NCBI RefSeq assembly: GCF_000737195.2
Contig: NZ_JALM01000094.1
Location: 30,845-94,844, forward strand
Origin: Sciscionella sediminilitoris
Lineage (GTDB): Bacteria; Actinomycetota; Actinomycetes; Mycobacteriales; Pseudonocardiaceae
Direction of reading: 5' to 3'
DNA length: 64,000 bases
Of the stretch, positions 45,672 through 57,982 are shown in pieces. The stretch's first letter is position 1, and every line of letters starts with the position of its first letter. The notes beneath the pieces were generated by a model. The model had not been told where the DNA came from. It did no database searches and saw only the letters and a list, made by a program, of their open reading frames with translations. The position numbers and the translations under genes are program-made.

Positions 45672-46420
45672 GGCTTGGCCTCGAGCGCCCGCATCTCGTG
45701 CAGCGGGCCGGCGAATCCGGCGGAGAGTGCGCCGTGCTGCATGATCAGCGCGAGCTGGTCCGCCCCGTTGCGCGCGGCGAACTCCTTCTCCTCGGTGCTC
45801 CACGCGGGCAGTATCCACGGTTTGCCCGCGGCCTTCGCCGCCTCGGCGACCCGGCCCAGATCGGTGAAGTCACCGGCCTCGCGCGTGTAGGCCCCGCGCT
45901 CCCTGCGCAGCGAGAGGTCCGAGGGACCGACGAACACGCCGTCCACCGTGTCCAGCGCGAGGATCGCCTCGATTTCCTCGAGCGCACCCGCGTCCTCGAT
46001 CATCGGCAGGCACCGAGTCTTGGCGTCCTGCTCGGCGACCCAGGCATCGCTCATCCCCGTGTAGGCCGCGGTGCGCCCACCGGCGAAGCTGCGGTCCCCG
46101 CGCGGCGGGAACTTCGCGAAGCCGGTCACCTCGCGTGCGTGCTCGGCGTTCGCCACGTGCGGGATCACTACGGCATCGGCGCCGAAATCGAGCGCCTGCT
46201 GGATCGGACCGCGCTCCGGGCCGAGCACCTTGGCCAGCACTTCCAGCCCGGTCGCCCGGCAGAAGGGGATGAACCGTTCGAGATCGGCGAGATCGAACGC
46301 CCCGTGTTCGATGTCCAGGACCACAGCTCCGTAGCCGAGGCCACGGGCGATCTCCACCGCGGCGAAACTCGGGTCGGAAAGCCAGATCGCATAGCGGCGG
46401 TCGGCGGGTTCGGGCGCCAT
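45668..46420 (-). CDS. HpcH/HpaI family class II aldolase
   Basis: 250 residues from ATG 46420, with GAGGAGTG upstream; the frame continues to 46492 without a ribosome site. Metal-dependent aldolase features: VVLDIEHGAFDLADLERF, VIPHVANAEHAREV, MIEDAGALEEIEAI and DGVFVGPSDLSLRR. Family members cleave 4-hydroxy-2-oxo acids to pyruvate and an aldehyde (HpaI, GarL). First gene of a catabolic operon with an acid transporter, under a divergent GntR regulator. Confidence 0.9.
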   Translation of the reverse strand: MAPEPADRRYAIWLSDPSFAAVEIARGLGYGAVVLDIEHGAFDLADLERFIPFCRATGLEVLAKVLGPERGPIQQALDFGADAVVIPHVANAEHAREVTGFAKFPPRGDRSFAGGRTAAYTGMSDAWVAEQDAKTRCLPMIEDAGALEEIEAILALDTVDGVFVGPSDLSLRRERGAYTREAGDFTDLGRVAEAAKAAGKPWILPAWSTEEKEFAARNGADQLALIMQHGALSAGFAGPLHEMRALEAKP

Positions 46421-46481
46421 TGCACACTCCTCGAATTCACTCGATGGGATTGACCCCAGAACTGTCGAATGGGGTATTCGC

Positions 46482-46493
46482 CGTGTATACACG
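46482..46493. promoter_or_regulatory. Palindromic GntR-type operator
   Basis: CGTGTATACACG, a perfect 12-bp palindrome with the TGTATACA core favoured by FadR/VanR-type regulators, is centred between the aldolase and gntR starts. Confidence 0.65.
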
Positions 46494-46554
46494 AGGAATA
46501 TCAGAGGTGTCCAGGGTCTTGTTACGATCTGTATCCGGCGACACGGAGGTGACG

Positions 46555-47196
46555 GTGGGCGAAGGACGCCCGGCGCGGGAACGCGTCTACGAATGGCTGC
46601 GGGACGCGATCATCAAGGGCACGCTCGACGGTGGCCAGTTCCTCGATGAGCAGTGGGTTTCCGGGGAGACCGGGGTGTCGAGGACACCGGTGCGCGAGGC
46701 GTTCCACCGGCTGCACGCGGAACGGTTCATCACCCTGCTGCCGCGCAAGGGAGCCCAGGTGCGCACGGTGACCGCGCGTGAGCTCGAGGAGGTCTACCAG
46801 AGCAGGCGGCTCATCGAGGGGCACGCGATCAGCACCCTGTGTGCGGCGGGCGCCGGTGCGCCACGGGAGATGGCCGAACTGATCGACCCCATGGAGGAGG
46901 CCGAGCAGGCACAGGACTGGTTCCAGGTGTCCAGCCTCGACCGGACATTCCACCGCAGCATGGTCGCCGCTGCCGGGAACACCGTGCTCACCGAGCTCTA
47001 CGACACGCTGCGCTCCCGGCAGCAGCGGGTGGCCGTCCGTGCCATGCGCGCGCGACCGGAGCGGCTCAGCGTGATCGACGCCGAACACCGTGCCCTCGTC
47101 GCCGCGCTGGACGCGAACGACGAGGCCGAGGCGGTACGGGTACTGACCGAGCACCTCAAACCGGTGCCCGAGGTGGTGTCCGTCCTGCCGGGCTGA
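46555..47196 (+). CDS. GntR family (FCD-type) transcriptional regulator
   Basis: 213 residues from GTG 46555, with GGAGG five bases upstream; GTG 46549 overlaps that ribosome site. Winged helix: RVYEWLRDAIIKGTLDGGQF, VSGETGVSRTPVREAFHRL. The C-terminal helical FCD domain has SLDRTFHRSMVAAAGN and the metal-site His near the end (DAEHRALVAAL). Divergent from the aldolase operon with a palindrome between, so probably its ligand-responsive repressor. Confidence 0.92.
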   Translation: MGEGRPARERVYEWLRDAIIKGTLDGGQFLDEQWVSGETGVSRTPVREAFHRLHAERFITLLPRKGAQVRTVTARELEEVYQSRRLIEGHAISTLCAAGAGAPREMAELIDPMEEAEQAQDWFQVSSLDRTFHRSMVAAAGNTVLTELYDTLRSRQQRVAVRAMRARPERLSVIDAEHRALVAALDANDEAEAVRVLTEHLKPVPEVVSVLPG

Positions 47197-47237
47197 GGTA
47201 TCGCCTGCTCCGTGCTCCAGAACCGAAGGGTGTGACG

Positions 47238-47912
47238 ATGGGGTTGTTCGGGAAGAGCAAGGCCGAACGTGCGGCCGAACGCGAGCGCTTCCTCGCCGAA
47301 CTCGCCGGACGCGGCTGGCGTTACGAGCAGGACGGGACCGCTCACGTGCCCGCCGTGCAGGCGCAGTACGACAACATGGTGCCGACGACCCCGGGCGGGC
47401 TCGAGCGAGGGCTGGCCCGGCTCGAGCACCCGATCACGGCCACCCCGCAGGTGCGGGCCGGGCGTGAGGTGATCACTGGCGTCCACCGGGGACGGCCGTT
47501 CCTGATCGGCACCTTCGACGAGGTGTACGAGGGACGGAGCAGCCAGACGAGGGTGGAATGGGTGTATCTGCCGGCGATCAGGCCGTTCGTCTCGGTGCGC
47601 CGAACTCCGGCGCTGGAGAGCGCGATCCGCAAGGGCATCGGGCGGGGAGACCGGCAGCTGGAGAGCGAGGAGTTCAACAAGTACTTCGAGATTCAGTCCG
47701 CCGACGACCGGTTCGCCTCGGACGTGCTCAATCCGAGGATGATGGCCTTCCTGCTGGACGACAGGCGTCGGTTCCGCGGCTTTTCCATCACGCTGGACAA
47801 GTTCGAGGTGCAGGAGCCGAGCCGGGAGGAGAACAACGTCGCGGAGCTGCTCGCTGCCCTCGATCTGCGCTGTGACCTGCTGGAACTCATCCCGGACTTC
47901 GTCTGGCGCTGA
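47238..47912 (+). CDS. Protein of unknown function, cytoplasmic
   Basis: 224 residues from ATG 47238, preceded by GAAGGG. I do not recognise a family. It has a charged N-terminus (MGLFGKSKAERAAERERF), no membrane segment, and a mixed alpha/beta body with YFEIQSADDRFASDVLNPRM and FRGFSITLDKFEV. The phrase 'ADDRFASDVL..RMMAFLL' recalls bacterial DUF3137-like proteins, a weak impression. It lies between gntR and sufR on the same strand; its own promoter is not evident. Confidence 0.65.
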   Translation: MGLFGKSKAERAAERERFLAELAGRGWRYEQDGTAHVPAVQAQYDNMVPTTPGGLERGLARLEHPITATPQVRAGREVITGVHRGRPFLIGTFDEVYEGRSSQTRVEWVYLPAIRPFVSVRRTPALESAIRKGIGRGDRQLESEEFNKYFEIQSADDRFASDVLNPRMMAFLLDDRRRFRGFSITLDKFEVQEPSREENNVAELLAALDLRCDLLELIPDFVWR

Positions 47913-47923
47913 ACCGCTCGGGG

Positions 47924-47932
47924 TGTGACACA
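47924..47932. promoter_or_regulatory. Small palindrome upstream of sufR, candidate SufR site
   Basis: TGTG-A-CACA lies 19 bases before the -35 box of sufR. Short, so only a candidate. Confidence 0.3.
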
Positions 47933-47951
47933 ACGGACAACCGAACCCCTC

Positions 47952-47981
47952 TTGGCCAGGCCCGACCGAATTACGTAACAT
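47952..47981 (+). promoter_or_regulatory. sufR promoter, leaderless
   Basis: TTGGCC (47952-47957), 18 bases, TAACAT (47976-47981), then seven bases to GTG 47989. No ribosome site precedes that GTG. Confidence 0.55.
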
Positions 47982-47988
47982 GGGCGTT

Positions 47989-48731
47989 GTGAAAAACGTC
48001 GAGGCTGGCAGTGGACGCGGGGAGACCGCGTCCGATGGCGGCACTCGGCATCTTGTCGCACGGTTGCTGCTCGAGCAGGGCCCGGTGACGGCGGCCGCGG
48101 TCGCCGAGGAACTGGGGCTCAGCGCCGCCGCGGTGCGCAGGCATCTCGATGCCCTGCTCGCCGATGGTGAGGCGTGCGAGCGGCAGGCGCCGACGCTCGG
48201 GCACCGCGGTCGCGGCAGGCCGGCCAAGCACTTCTCGCTCACCGAGGCGGGACGGGCGAGGTTCGGTCACGCCTACGACGATCTCGCGGTCTCCGCGCTG
48301 CGGTTCCTCCGTGAACACGGCGGCGAGGAGGCGGTACGGGCGTTCGCGGCCTCGCGGATGTCCGCGCTCGTCGAGTCGCGCCGTTCGCTCGCGAAGCGAT
48401 TCGCCGGCGAGAACGACAAGGAACGGGTCGCCGCCCTTGCCAACCTGCTTTCCCGTGAGGGATACGCGGCGTCGACAAGGACGCTCGGTTCTGGTGAACA
48501 GCTTTGCCAGCACCACTGCCCGGTCGCGCACGTTGCCGCGGAGTTCCCCGAGCTCTGCGAGGCCGAGACCGCCGCATTCGCCGAAGCTCTCGGCACGCAC
48601 GTACAGCGGCTCGCCACCATCGCGCGCGGCGACGCGGTCTGTACGACGCATGTACCCGCGGTACCCAAGGGGACGAAGAGTCCCGTAACAGGAACTGAGA
48701 TGTCGAACGCTCAGGATGGAGGAAAGCCCGC

Positions 48732-48735
<4 letters not shown>
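47989..48735 (+). CDS. sufR: Fe-S cluster-binding repressor SufR
   Basis: 248 residues from GTG 47989; ATG 47980 is in frame but overlaps the -10 box. The N-terminal winged helix ([32 protein letters not shown]) is followed by a C-terminal cluster-binding set: Cys173, Cys177, Cys190 and Cys218 (C-x3-C-x12-C-x27-C). SufR represses the suf operon when it carries a cluster. Its stop overlaps the sufB start by four bases, so it is transcribed with its target genes. Confidence 0.93.
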
Positions 48736-50195
<1,460 letters not shown>

Positions 50196-51347
50196 ATGTC
50201 GACCAACGTGGCGGAGGCGGCGGAAGCCGTCGTCCCGGAAGTTTCCAAGGGAGAGCGGTTCCGCTCGTACGACGTCGACGCGTTCGAGGTGCCCGGCGGC
50301 CGCGAGGAGGACTGGCGGTTCACCCCGATGCGCAGGCTGCGCGGCCTGCACGACGGGAGCGCCAAGCCGAGCGGTTCGGCGACGGTCGAGGTGACCGGTG
50401 AGGCGAGCGTGGAGACCGTGGACCGCACGGACTCCCGGCTCGGCGAGGCGGGAGTCCCCGGCGACCGGATCGCCGCGCAGGCGTACTCCGCGTTCGAGAC
50501 CGCGACCGTGGTGAGCGTGCCCGCGGAGACCAAGCTCGAGGGCCCGGTCACGGTGACGGTCACCGGCCCGGGCACGGACCAGGTCGCCTACGGGCACATC
50601 CAGGTCCGGGCCGAGCGGTTCGCCGAGGCCACCGTGGTGCTCGACCACCGGGGGAGCGGGATCTACGCGGACAACGTGGAGATCGTCGCCGGGGACGGGG
50701 CCAAGCTCTCGGTCGTCGTGGTCACCGACTGGGAAGACGACGCGGTGCACGTCTCCGCGCAGCACACCAAGCTCGGCAGGGACGCCACACTGCGGCACAC
50801 CCTCGTCGCGCTCGGCGGCGACCTGGTCCGGGTCTCGCCGACGGTGCAGTTCAGCCAGCCGGGCGCGGACGCCGAACTCGACGGGCTGTACTTCGCGGAC
50901 GCGCACCAGCACTTCGAGCACCGGCTGTTCGTGGACCACGCGGTGCCGAACTGCCGCTCGAACGTGGTCTACAAGGGCGCGCTGCAGGGCGAGGACGCGC
51001 ACACCGTCTGGATCGGCGACGTGCTCATCCGGGCGGCGGCCGAGGGCACCGAGACCTTCGAGCTGAACCGCAACCTGGTGCTCACCCAGGGCGCGCGCGC
51101 CGACTCGGTGCCGAACCTGGAGATCGAGACGGGGGAGATCGTCTCCGCCGGGCATGCCTCGGCCACCGGCCGGTTCGACGACGAGCAGCTGTTCTACCTG
51201 CAGGCCCGCGGTATTCCGGAGGACCAGGCGCGGCGGCTGGTCGTGCGCGGCTTCTTCCACGAGCTGCTGATGAAGATCGACGTCCCGGAGGTCCGGGAGC
51301 GGCTGGAGAACGCCATCGAGGCCGAGCTGGAAGCAGTCGGTGCCTGA
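50196..51347 (+). CDS. sufD: Fe-S cluster assembly protein SufD
   Basis: 383 residues from ATG 50196, immediately after the sufB stop. Paralogue of SufB with a beta-helix core: GREEDWRFTPMRRLRG at the N-terminus, VDHAVPNCRSNVVYKGAL, and the C-terminal EDQARRLVVRGFFHELL. Pairs with SufB in the scaffold and helps iron entry. Confidence 0.96.
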   Translation: MSTNVAEAAEAVVPEVSKGERFRSYDVDAFEVPGGREEDWRFTPMRRLRGLHDGSAKPSGSATVEVTGEASVETVDRTDSRLGEAGVPGDRIAAQAYSAFETATVVSVPAETKLEGPVTVTVTGPGTDQVAYGHIQVRAERFAEATVVLDHRGSGIYADNVEIVAGDGAKLSVVVVTDWEDDAVHVSAQHTKLGRDATLRHTLVALGGDLVRVSPTVQFSQPGADAELDGLYFADAHQHFEHRLFVDHAVPNCRSNVVYKGALQGEDAHTVWIGDVLIRAAAEGTETFELNRNLVLTQGARADSVPNLEIETGEIVSAGHASATGRFDDEQLFYLQARGIPEDQARRLVVRGFFHELLMKIDVPEVRERLENAIEAELEAVGA

Positions 51348-51388
51348 GCCGGCCCGAACCACCACAAGCGATTACGAAGGAACGAACA

Positions 51389-53421
<2,033 letters not shown>

Positions 53422-53437
53422 GCAGGTTGGTTGGTTC

Positions 53438-53887
53438 ATGCAGCTGGACTCGATGTACCAGGAGATCATCCTCGACCACTACAAGCACCCGCACGCCCGC
53501 GGGTTGCGCGAGCCGTTCGACGGTGAGTCCTTCCAGGTAAATCCGACCTGCGGGGACGAGATAACCCTGCGCGTGCGGCTGGACGGCGAGCAGGTCGCCG
53601 ATGTGTCCTACGACGGTCAGGGCTGCTCCATCTCCCAGGCGGCCGCCTCGGTGCTCACCGATCTGGTCATCGGCAGGCCCGCCAAGGACGCGCTGGCCAC
53701 GATGGACGCCTTCGTGGAGCTCATGCAGGGCAGGGGCAAGGTCGAGCCGGACGAGGATGTGCTCGAGGACGCCATCGCGTTCGCCGGGGTCGCCAAGTAC
53801 CCGGCGCGGGTAAAATGTGCCCTGCTCGGGTGGATGGCGTTCAAGGACGCGCTCGTGAAAGCCAACGCAGTCGAAGCGGAAAAGTAG
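53438..53887 (+). CDS. sufU: Sulfur-transfer protein SufU
   Basis: 149 residues from ATG 53438. IscU-like fold with Cys38 and Asp40 in NPTCGDE, Cys63 in GQGCSIS and Cys127 in VKCALLGW, the zinc-site residues of SufU, with the Gram-positive insertion between the second and third cysteines. It accepts sulfur from SufS. Confidence 0.96.
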   Translation: MQLDSMYQEIILDHYKHPHARGLREPFDGESFQVNPTCGDEITLRVRLDGEQVADVSYDGQGCSISQAAASVLTDLVIGRPAKDALATMDAFVELMQGRGKVEPDEDVLEDAIAFAGVAKYPARVKCALLGWMAFKDALVKANAVEAEK

Positions 53888-53895
53888 GTATACCG

Positions 53896-54300
53896 ATGAG
53901 CGAGACGCAAACCGAAACCAGCCGTGACGGCCGCACCGCTGCGGACATGCCCGAGCCGGGCGAGGCCGGGAACCAGTCCGCGCGGATCGACGAGATCGAA
54001 GAAGCGATGCGCGACGTGGTCGATCCGGAGCTCGGCATCAACGTGGTCGATCTCGGCCTGCTCTATGACGTGCACGTCGAGACGGACAACAGTGTCACCC
54101 TCGACATGACGCTGACCTCGCCGGCCTGCCCGCTCACCGACGTCATCGAGGACCAGACCATGTCGGCCCTGACCGGTGGCCCGGGTGGCGGGATCGTCAG
54201 CGAGGTCCGGATCAACTGGGTCTGGATGCCGCCCTGGGGCCCGGAGAAGATCACCGACGAAGGGCGCGAGCAGTTGCGCGCCCTCGGCTTCACCATCTGA
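53896..54300 (+). CDS. sufT: SufT / MIP18-family (DUF59) Fe-S maturation protein
   Basis: 134 residues from ATG 53896. After a 30-residue variable tail the DUF59 domain starts (IEEAMRDVVDPELGINVVDL) with LTSPACPLTDVIED holding the conserved Cys and WVWMPPWGPEKI. It helps Fe-S delivery to target proteins. Last gene of the suf operon, eight bases after sufU, convergent with a tetR gene. Confidence 0.95.
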   Translation: MSETQTETSRDGRTAADMPEPGEAGNQSARIDEIEEAMRDVVDPELGINVVDLGLLYDVHVETDNSVTLDMTLTSPACPLTDVIEDQTMSALTGGPGGGIVSEVRINWVWMPPWGPEKITDEGREQLRALGFTI

Positions 54301-54339
54301 GGCGATAAAGCGTATTCCGGCGGCGTGTGCTGATCGCGG

Positions 54340-54936
54340 TCAGGCTCGTTCCATGTTCGCAGGGGCGAGCCGGGCCGCGATCGCGCGCATTCCGGCCACG
54401 AAATCCTCGGGTTTGGGCGCGCTTTCCGGATCGAGCACGTAGTGCAGCATCAGCCCGTGGAACACCGCGAGGTAGACGTTGCCCGCGGTGCGGATGGTGT
54501 GCTCGTCCACGGATTCGGGGGAGACGCCCTCGAACGCGACGAGATAGTCGATGATGGCGGGCTGGAACGTGGCGAGGGCGACCTCGCGGATCTCCTTGAC
54601 GTGATCGACCTGCAGCATCATGTCCACGATCGCCTTGGTCATGGGCCGATCGCTGGTGAACGTCTCGACCACCTCGCGGAAGAAGGCGAGCAGCCGTTCG
54701 GCCGGGTCCTCGATCCCGGTGGTGGCCTCCCGGGCGCGGGTGCGGGCGGCGAACCACTGTTCGGCGAGTGACTTGGCCGCTTCGTTGAGTAGATTCTGCG
54801 TGGAACCGAAGTGGTAACCGATCGCGGCGAGGCTGGTCCCGGCGACGGAAGTGATGTCTCTGGCGGTGGTGCGCGCGTATCCCTTCTCACGCAAGCACTG
54901 CAGCGCTCCGGTCATCAGGTCCTCGCGATTGCCCAT
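54340..54936 (-). CDS. TetR family transcriptional regulator
   Basis: 198 residues from ATG 54936; the frame reaches back to 54966 but that would include the -10 box. Helix-turn-helix: LREKGYARTTARDITSVAGT, SLAAIGYHFGSTQNLL. The C-terminal domain resembles TetR_C_6-type ligand domains. Convergent with sufT, with 39 bases between. Targets unknown; it may act on its own promoter through the palindromes upstream. Confidence 0.9.
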   Translation of the reverse strand: MGNREDLMTGALQCLREKGYARTTARDITSVAGTSLAAIGYHFGSTQNLLNEAAKSLAEQWFAARTRAREATTGIEDPAERLLAFFREVVETFTSDRPMTKAIVDMMLQVDHVKEIREVALATFQPAIIDYLVAFEGVSPESVDEHTIRTAGNVYLAVFHGLMLHYVLDPESAPKPEDFVAGMRAIAARLAPANMERA

Positions 54937-54943
54937 AGGCGTG

Positions 54944-54949
54944 AGACTA
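54944..54949 (-). promoter_or_regulatory. Probable -10 box for leaderless tetR
   Basis: Minus-strand TAGTCT with seven bases to ATG 54936. A partial -35 (AAGACA) lies 18 bases upstream, beside an ACACGTGT palindrome at about 54964-54971. Confidence 0.5.
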
Positions 54950-55393
54950 GCGTGGCACTGAAACACGTGTCTTTGGGCAGCGCGTTACCCGATCGGGTGT
55001 ACTTGGTGGAAAGCTAACAGTTGTGACATCCGCGCGACCGCCGGTATATATCCGGATGGCATAGCCCGATGGATCCGGTCGGTCCCCGTTCGCGATGCCC
55101 GGTTCGCGAATCCATCCGAAGCAGCGGGTCCGCGCCATGGCTGGAACCTTGGGTTATCTGTCCACTGTGGATGGTTGGCGGGGTGGTGGCCGCGATGCCG
55201 GGAGCCGAAACCTGGCGGGCGCCGTTCCCGGCGTTATCCGCCCGGTCGGCGGAGATACGGAGAGTGCTGGTGCCGTGACCTGGTCGGCCACCCGAACGGG
55301 TAGGTCGGGACCGGGTGCACTGACAGAGCGCATCTCCGGATGTCCGGCCGGGAATCGCCGGTTCGCGCGGGCAAATGGTTTGACCGGCCCGAT
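54950..55393. other. 444-base intergenic region between tetR and a methyltransferase gene
   Basis: I see no convincing gene. It holds the palindromes ACACGTGT (about 54964-54971) and ACCCGATCGGGT (54987-54998), which suit a TetR-type protein, an AT-rich TATATAT run near 55048, and a repeat of GTTCGCGA near 55087-55111. Small open frames on the plus strand have atypical composition and no recognisable motif. Confidence 0.5.
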
Positions 55394-55399
55394 TAGTCT
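55394..55399 (+). promoter_or_regulatory. Probable -10 box for a leaderless methyltransferase gene
   Basis: TAGTCT, eight bases before GTG 55408. The same hexamer serves the divergent tetR. Confidence 0.45.
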
Positions 55400-55407
55400 C
55401 GACCGCT

Positions 55408-56115
55408 GTGAGCTTCAACGACTATGACGTGCTGGCCGAGGATTACGCGCGGCACAACGAACGGAACGCGTACAACGCCTACTACGAACGGCCCGCGACC
55501 CTCGAACTCGCCGGGGATGTGCGCGGCCTCCGGGTGCTGGACGCGGGCTGCGGATCGGGGGCGCATGCCGAAGCATTGCTGTCCGGCGGCGCGAGCGTGA
55601 CCGGTCTCGACTCGAGCGCAGGAATCCTGGCGCTCGCCAGGGAACGCCTCGGTGCGCGGGCTACGCTGCTGCACGCGAACCTCGCGGAGCCGCTTCCGCT
55701 GCCGGACAACGGTTTCGACCTGGTCATCGCGCCGCTGGTGCTGCACTATCTGCGGGACTGGGAGCCGACCCTGCGGGAGTTCCGCCGGGTCCTCGGGAAC
55801 GGGGGGCGGCTGGTGTTCTCCACCCATCACCCCACGATGGATTTCGCGGAGTCCGGCGGCGAGGACTACTTCGCCACCTACGCCTTCACCGAGGACTGGC
55901 CCGCGGGCGACCGCACGGTGACGATGCGGTTCTGGCATCGCCCGCTCACCGCGATGACCGAGGCACTGCGGGCTTCCGGGTTCGCGATCGAGCGGCTCAC
56001 CGAACCGGCCCCGGTGCCCGAGTGCCGCGAGCTGTTCCCCGAGGATTACCGGACCATCAGTACGAAGCCGAGGTTCCTCTTCTTCGACGCGCGCGCGGTC
56101 AGGTCTGGCGATTGA
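55408..56115 (+). CDS. Class I SAM-dependent methyltransferase (Methyltransf_11 type)
   Basis: 235 residues from GTG 55408. Motif I VLDAGCGSGAHAEAL, motif II VTGLDSSAGIL, DLVIAPLVLHYLRDW and the post-motif VLGNGGRLVFSTHHP define a small-molecule methyltransferase with UbiE/BioC-like layout. Substrate unknown. Overlaps the convergent permease gene by 17 bases. Confidence 0.9.
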   Translation: MSFNDYDVLAEDYARHNERNAYNAYYERPATLELAGDVRGLRVLDAGCGSGAHAEALLSGGASVTGLDSSAGILALARERLGARATLLHANLAEPLPLPDNGFDLVIAPLVLHYLRDWEPTLREFRRVLGNGGRLVFSTHHPTMDFAESGGEDYFATYAFTEDWPAGDRTVTMRFWHRPLTAMTEALRASGFAIERLTEPAPVPECRELFPEDYRTISTKPRFLFFDARAVRSGD

Positions 56116-56941
56116 ACCGGCGCATCGTGAGCGGGCCGAACACCGCGAGCAGGACGGCGCACTCGATCAGCACGATGCCGGCCGCGGGCCAGACCGGGCC
56201 CGCGGTCATCGCCGCGCGGACCGAATCGGTGAGGTGACTGACCGGGTTGACCCGGACGAACGCCTCCAGCCAGCCGGGCATGGTCGCGGGGTTCACGAAG
56301 ATGTTGCTGCCGAAGGTCAGCGGCATCATGATCATCATGCTGACGCCCATCACGGCGTTGGTGGTGCGCAATACGAAGCCCAGCAGTGTCCAGAGCCAGG
56401 CGAGGCTGAATGAGAACAGCAGCAGGATCGCCACGCCGAGCAGTACCCCGCCGACACCGCCCGCGGGACGGAAACCGAGCGCGAGACCGAGCCCGACCAC
56501 GATGGCCGAGGCGACGGTGAACCGCACCGCGTCCCCGAGCAACGCCCCGACGAGCGCGGAAGGGCGCCAGATCGGCAGTGAGCGGATCCGGTCGAAGACC
56601 CCGCGCTCGATATCGGTGCGCAGCGCCATCCCGGTGTACATGGTGATCATGATGACGCTCTGCACCAGGATCCCGGGGATGAAGAACTGAAGGTAGTCGT
56701 GCACCGATCCGGCGAGCGCGCCACCGAACAGGAAGCTGAACATCAGCGTCATCATGACCGGGAAGATCGTCACGTCGAACAGCTGCTCGGGAATGTGCTT
56801 GATGCGCAGCAAAGCGCGCCACCCGAAGGTCAGCGAGGTGTGCACCGCTCCCGGCCTGCCGGGCCGTTCACCCGCGGCCAGCGCGGCCCCGATGGTCTCC
56901 TCGAGTGCCTGGGGATCCGGTTCGGTACGGGTCGCGGTCAT
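56099..56941 (-). CDS. DrrB-like ABC-2 exporter permease
   Basis: 280 residues with six membrane helices. [20 protein letters not shown] at the first helix and [15 protein letters not shown] are typical of DrrB-type daunorubicin-resistance permeases. Start ATG 56941 overlaps the ATPase stop by four bases. Substrate unknown; amphipathic drugs or lipids are usual for the family. Confidence 0.92.
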   Translation of the reverse strand: MTATRTEPDPQALEETIGAALAAGERPGRPGAVHTSLTFGWRALLRIKHIPEQLFDVTIFPVMMTLMFSFLFGGALAGSVHDYLQFFIPGILVQSVIMITMYTGMALRTDIERGVFDRIRSLPIWRPSALVGALLGDAVRFTVASAIVVGLGLALGFRPAGGVGGVLLGVAILLLFSFSLAWLWTLLGFVLRTTNAVMGVSMMIMMPLTFGSNIFVNPATMPGWLEAFVRVNPVSHLTDSVRAAMTAGPVWPAAGIVLIECAVLLAVFGPLTMRRFNRQT

Positions 56942-57906
56942 GCGGCTGTCTCCTTGACGTGTTCACCGGTGAGGGCGAGGAAGACCTCGTCGAGGCTCGG
57001 CTGCCCCAGCGAGAAGTGCGCGACCGGGATGCCCGACTCGGCGAGCAGGCCGAGCGCGGCGGCCACGGTCGCGGTGGGGTCGGCGGTCGAATCGGCCAGC
57101 CGCGCGGACAGCTCGGCCGGGTCGGCCTCCGCGCGCACCGCGGTGCCCAGTGCCCCGGCGAGCAGTGCGCGCGCGGACTCGCGCTGACCGGGCTCGGCGA
57201 GGCGCACGTACACGGCGCCGGTGCCCACCGAAGCCTTGAGTTCCCCGGTCGTGCCCTCGGCGATCAGCGTGCCCTTGTCGATCACCGCGATGCGGTCGGC
57301 GAGCTGGTCGGCCTCGTCCAGGTACTGCGTGGTGAGCAGGATCGTGGTGCCGTGCGCGACCAGGGCGCGCACGATGTCCCAGACCTGGTTGCGGCTGCGC
57401 GGATCGAGCCCGGTCGTCGGCTCGTCGAGGAACAACAGGCGCGGGGTGGTCACGATGCTCGCCGCGATGTCGATACGCCGGCGCATACCGCCCGAGTAGG
57501 CCTTGACCTGGCGCTGCGCGGCCTCGGCGAGACCGAAGGCCGTGAGCAGCTCGTCCGCCCTGGTCCGGGCGGCGCGCCGGGAATAGCCGAGCAGCCTGGC
57601 CAGCAGCACGAGGTTCTCGGTCCCGCTGAGGTCCTCGTCGAGCGAGGCGAACTGCCCGGTGAGGCTGACCATGGAGCGCACCCGGTCCGCCGCACGGCGC
57701 ACATCCGCGCCGAACACGGTGGCCGTCCCGCCATCGGGCACCAGCAGGGTGGCGAGCATCCGGATCGTGGTCGTCTTGCCCGCCCCGTTCGGGCCGAGGA
57801 AACCGTAGACACCGCCGTCCGGCACCGCCAGGTCGACCCCGTCCACCGCACGGTTCGTGCCGAACACCTTCACCAGCCCGGAGGCTTCGATCGCGAGTTC
57901 GCTCAT
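56938..57906 (-). CDS. DrrA-like ABC exporter ATP-binding protein
   Basis: 322 residues from ATG 57906. Walker [18 protein letters not shown], signature [14 protein letters not shown], Walker [22 protein letters not shown] loop [14 protein letters not shown]. The C-terminal extension ends [13 protein letters not shown] as in DrrA. No ribosome site; a -10-like box lies seven bases upstream. Divergent from dgt. Confidence 0.94.
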   Translation of the reverse strand: MSELAIEASGLVKVFGTNRAVDGVDLAVPDGGVYGFLGPNGAGKTTTIRMLATLLVPDGGTATVFGADVRRAADRVRSMVSLTGQFASLDEDLSGTENLVLLARLLGYSRRAARTRADELLTAFGLAEAAQRQVKAYSGGMRRRIDIAASIVTTPRLLFLDEPTTGLDPRSRNQVWDIVRALVAHGTTILLTTQYLDEADQLADRIAVIDKGTLIAEGTTGELKASVGTGAVYVRLAEPGQRESARALLAGALGTAVRAEADPAELSARLADSTADPTATVAAALGLLAESGIPVAHFSLGQPSLDEVFLALTGEHVKETAA

Positions 57907-57913
57907 GAGGCGG

Positions 57914-57919
57914 ATGATA
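57914..57919 (-). promoter_or_regulatory. Probable -10 box for the leaderless drrAB-like operon
   Basis: Minus-strand TATCAT with seven bases to ATG 57906. A GATATC-centred palindrome lies just upstream. Confidence 0.5.
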
Positions 57920-57968
57920 CGGCCGATATCCGACAAAACGCCTATGATTTCTTCGTCCTCGCTGCGGG

Positions 57969-57974
57969 TAAGGT
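57969..57974 (+). promoter_or_regulatory. Probable -10 box for leaderless dgt
   Basis: TAAGGT, eight bases before ATG 57983. Confidence 0.45.
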
Positions 57975-57982
57975 CGCATCCG

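Noticed and set aside
55095..55427. A 110-codon plus-strand ORF in the tetR-methyltransferase gap
   Set aside because: It runs into the methyltransferase in another frame, has no ribosome site or motif, and irregular third-position composition.
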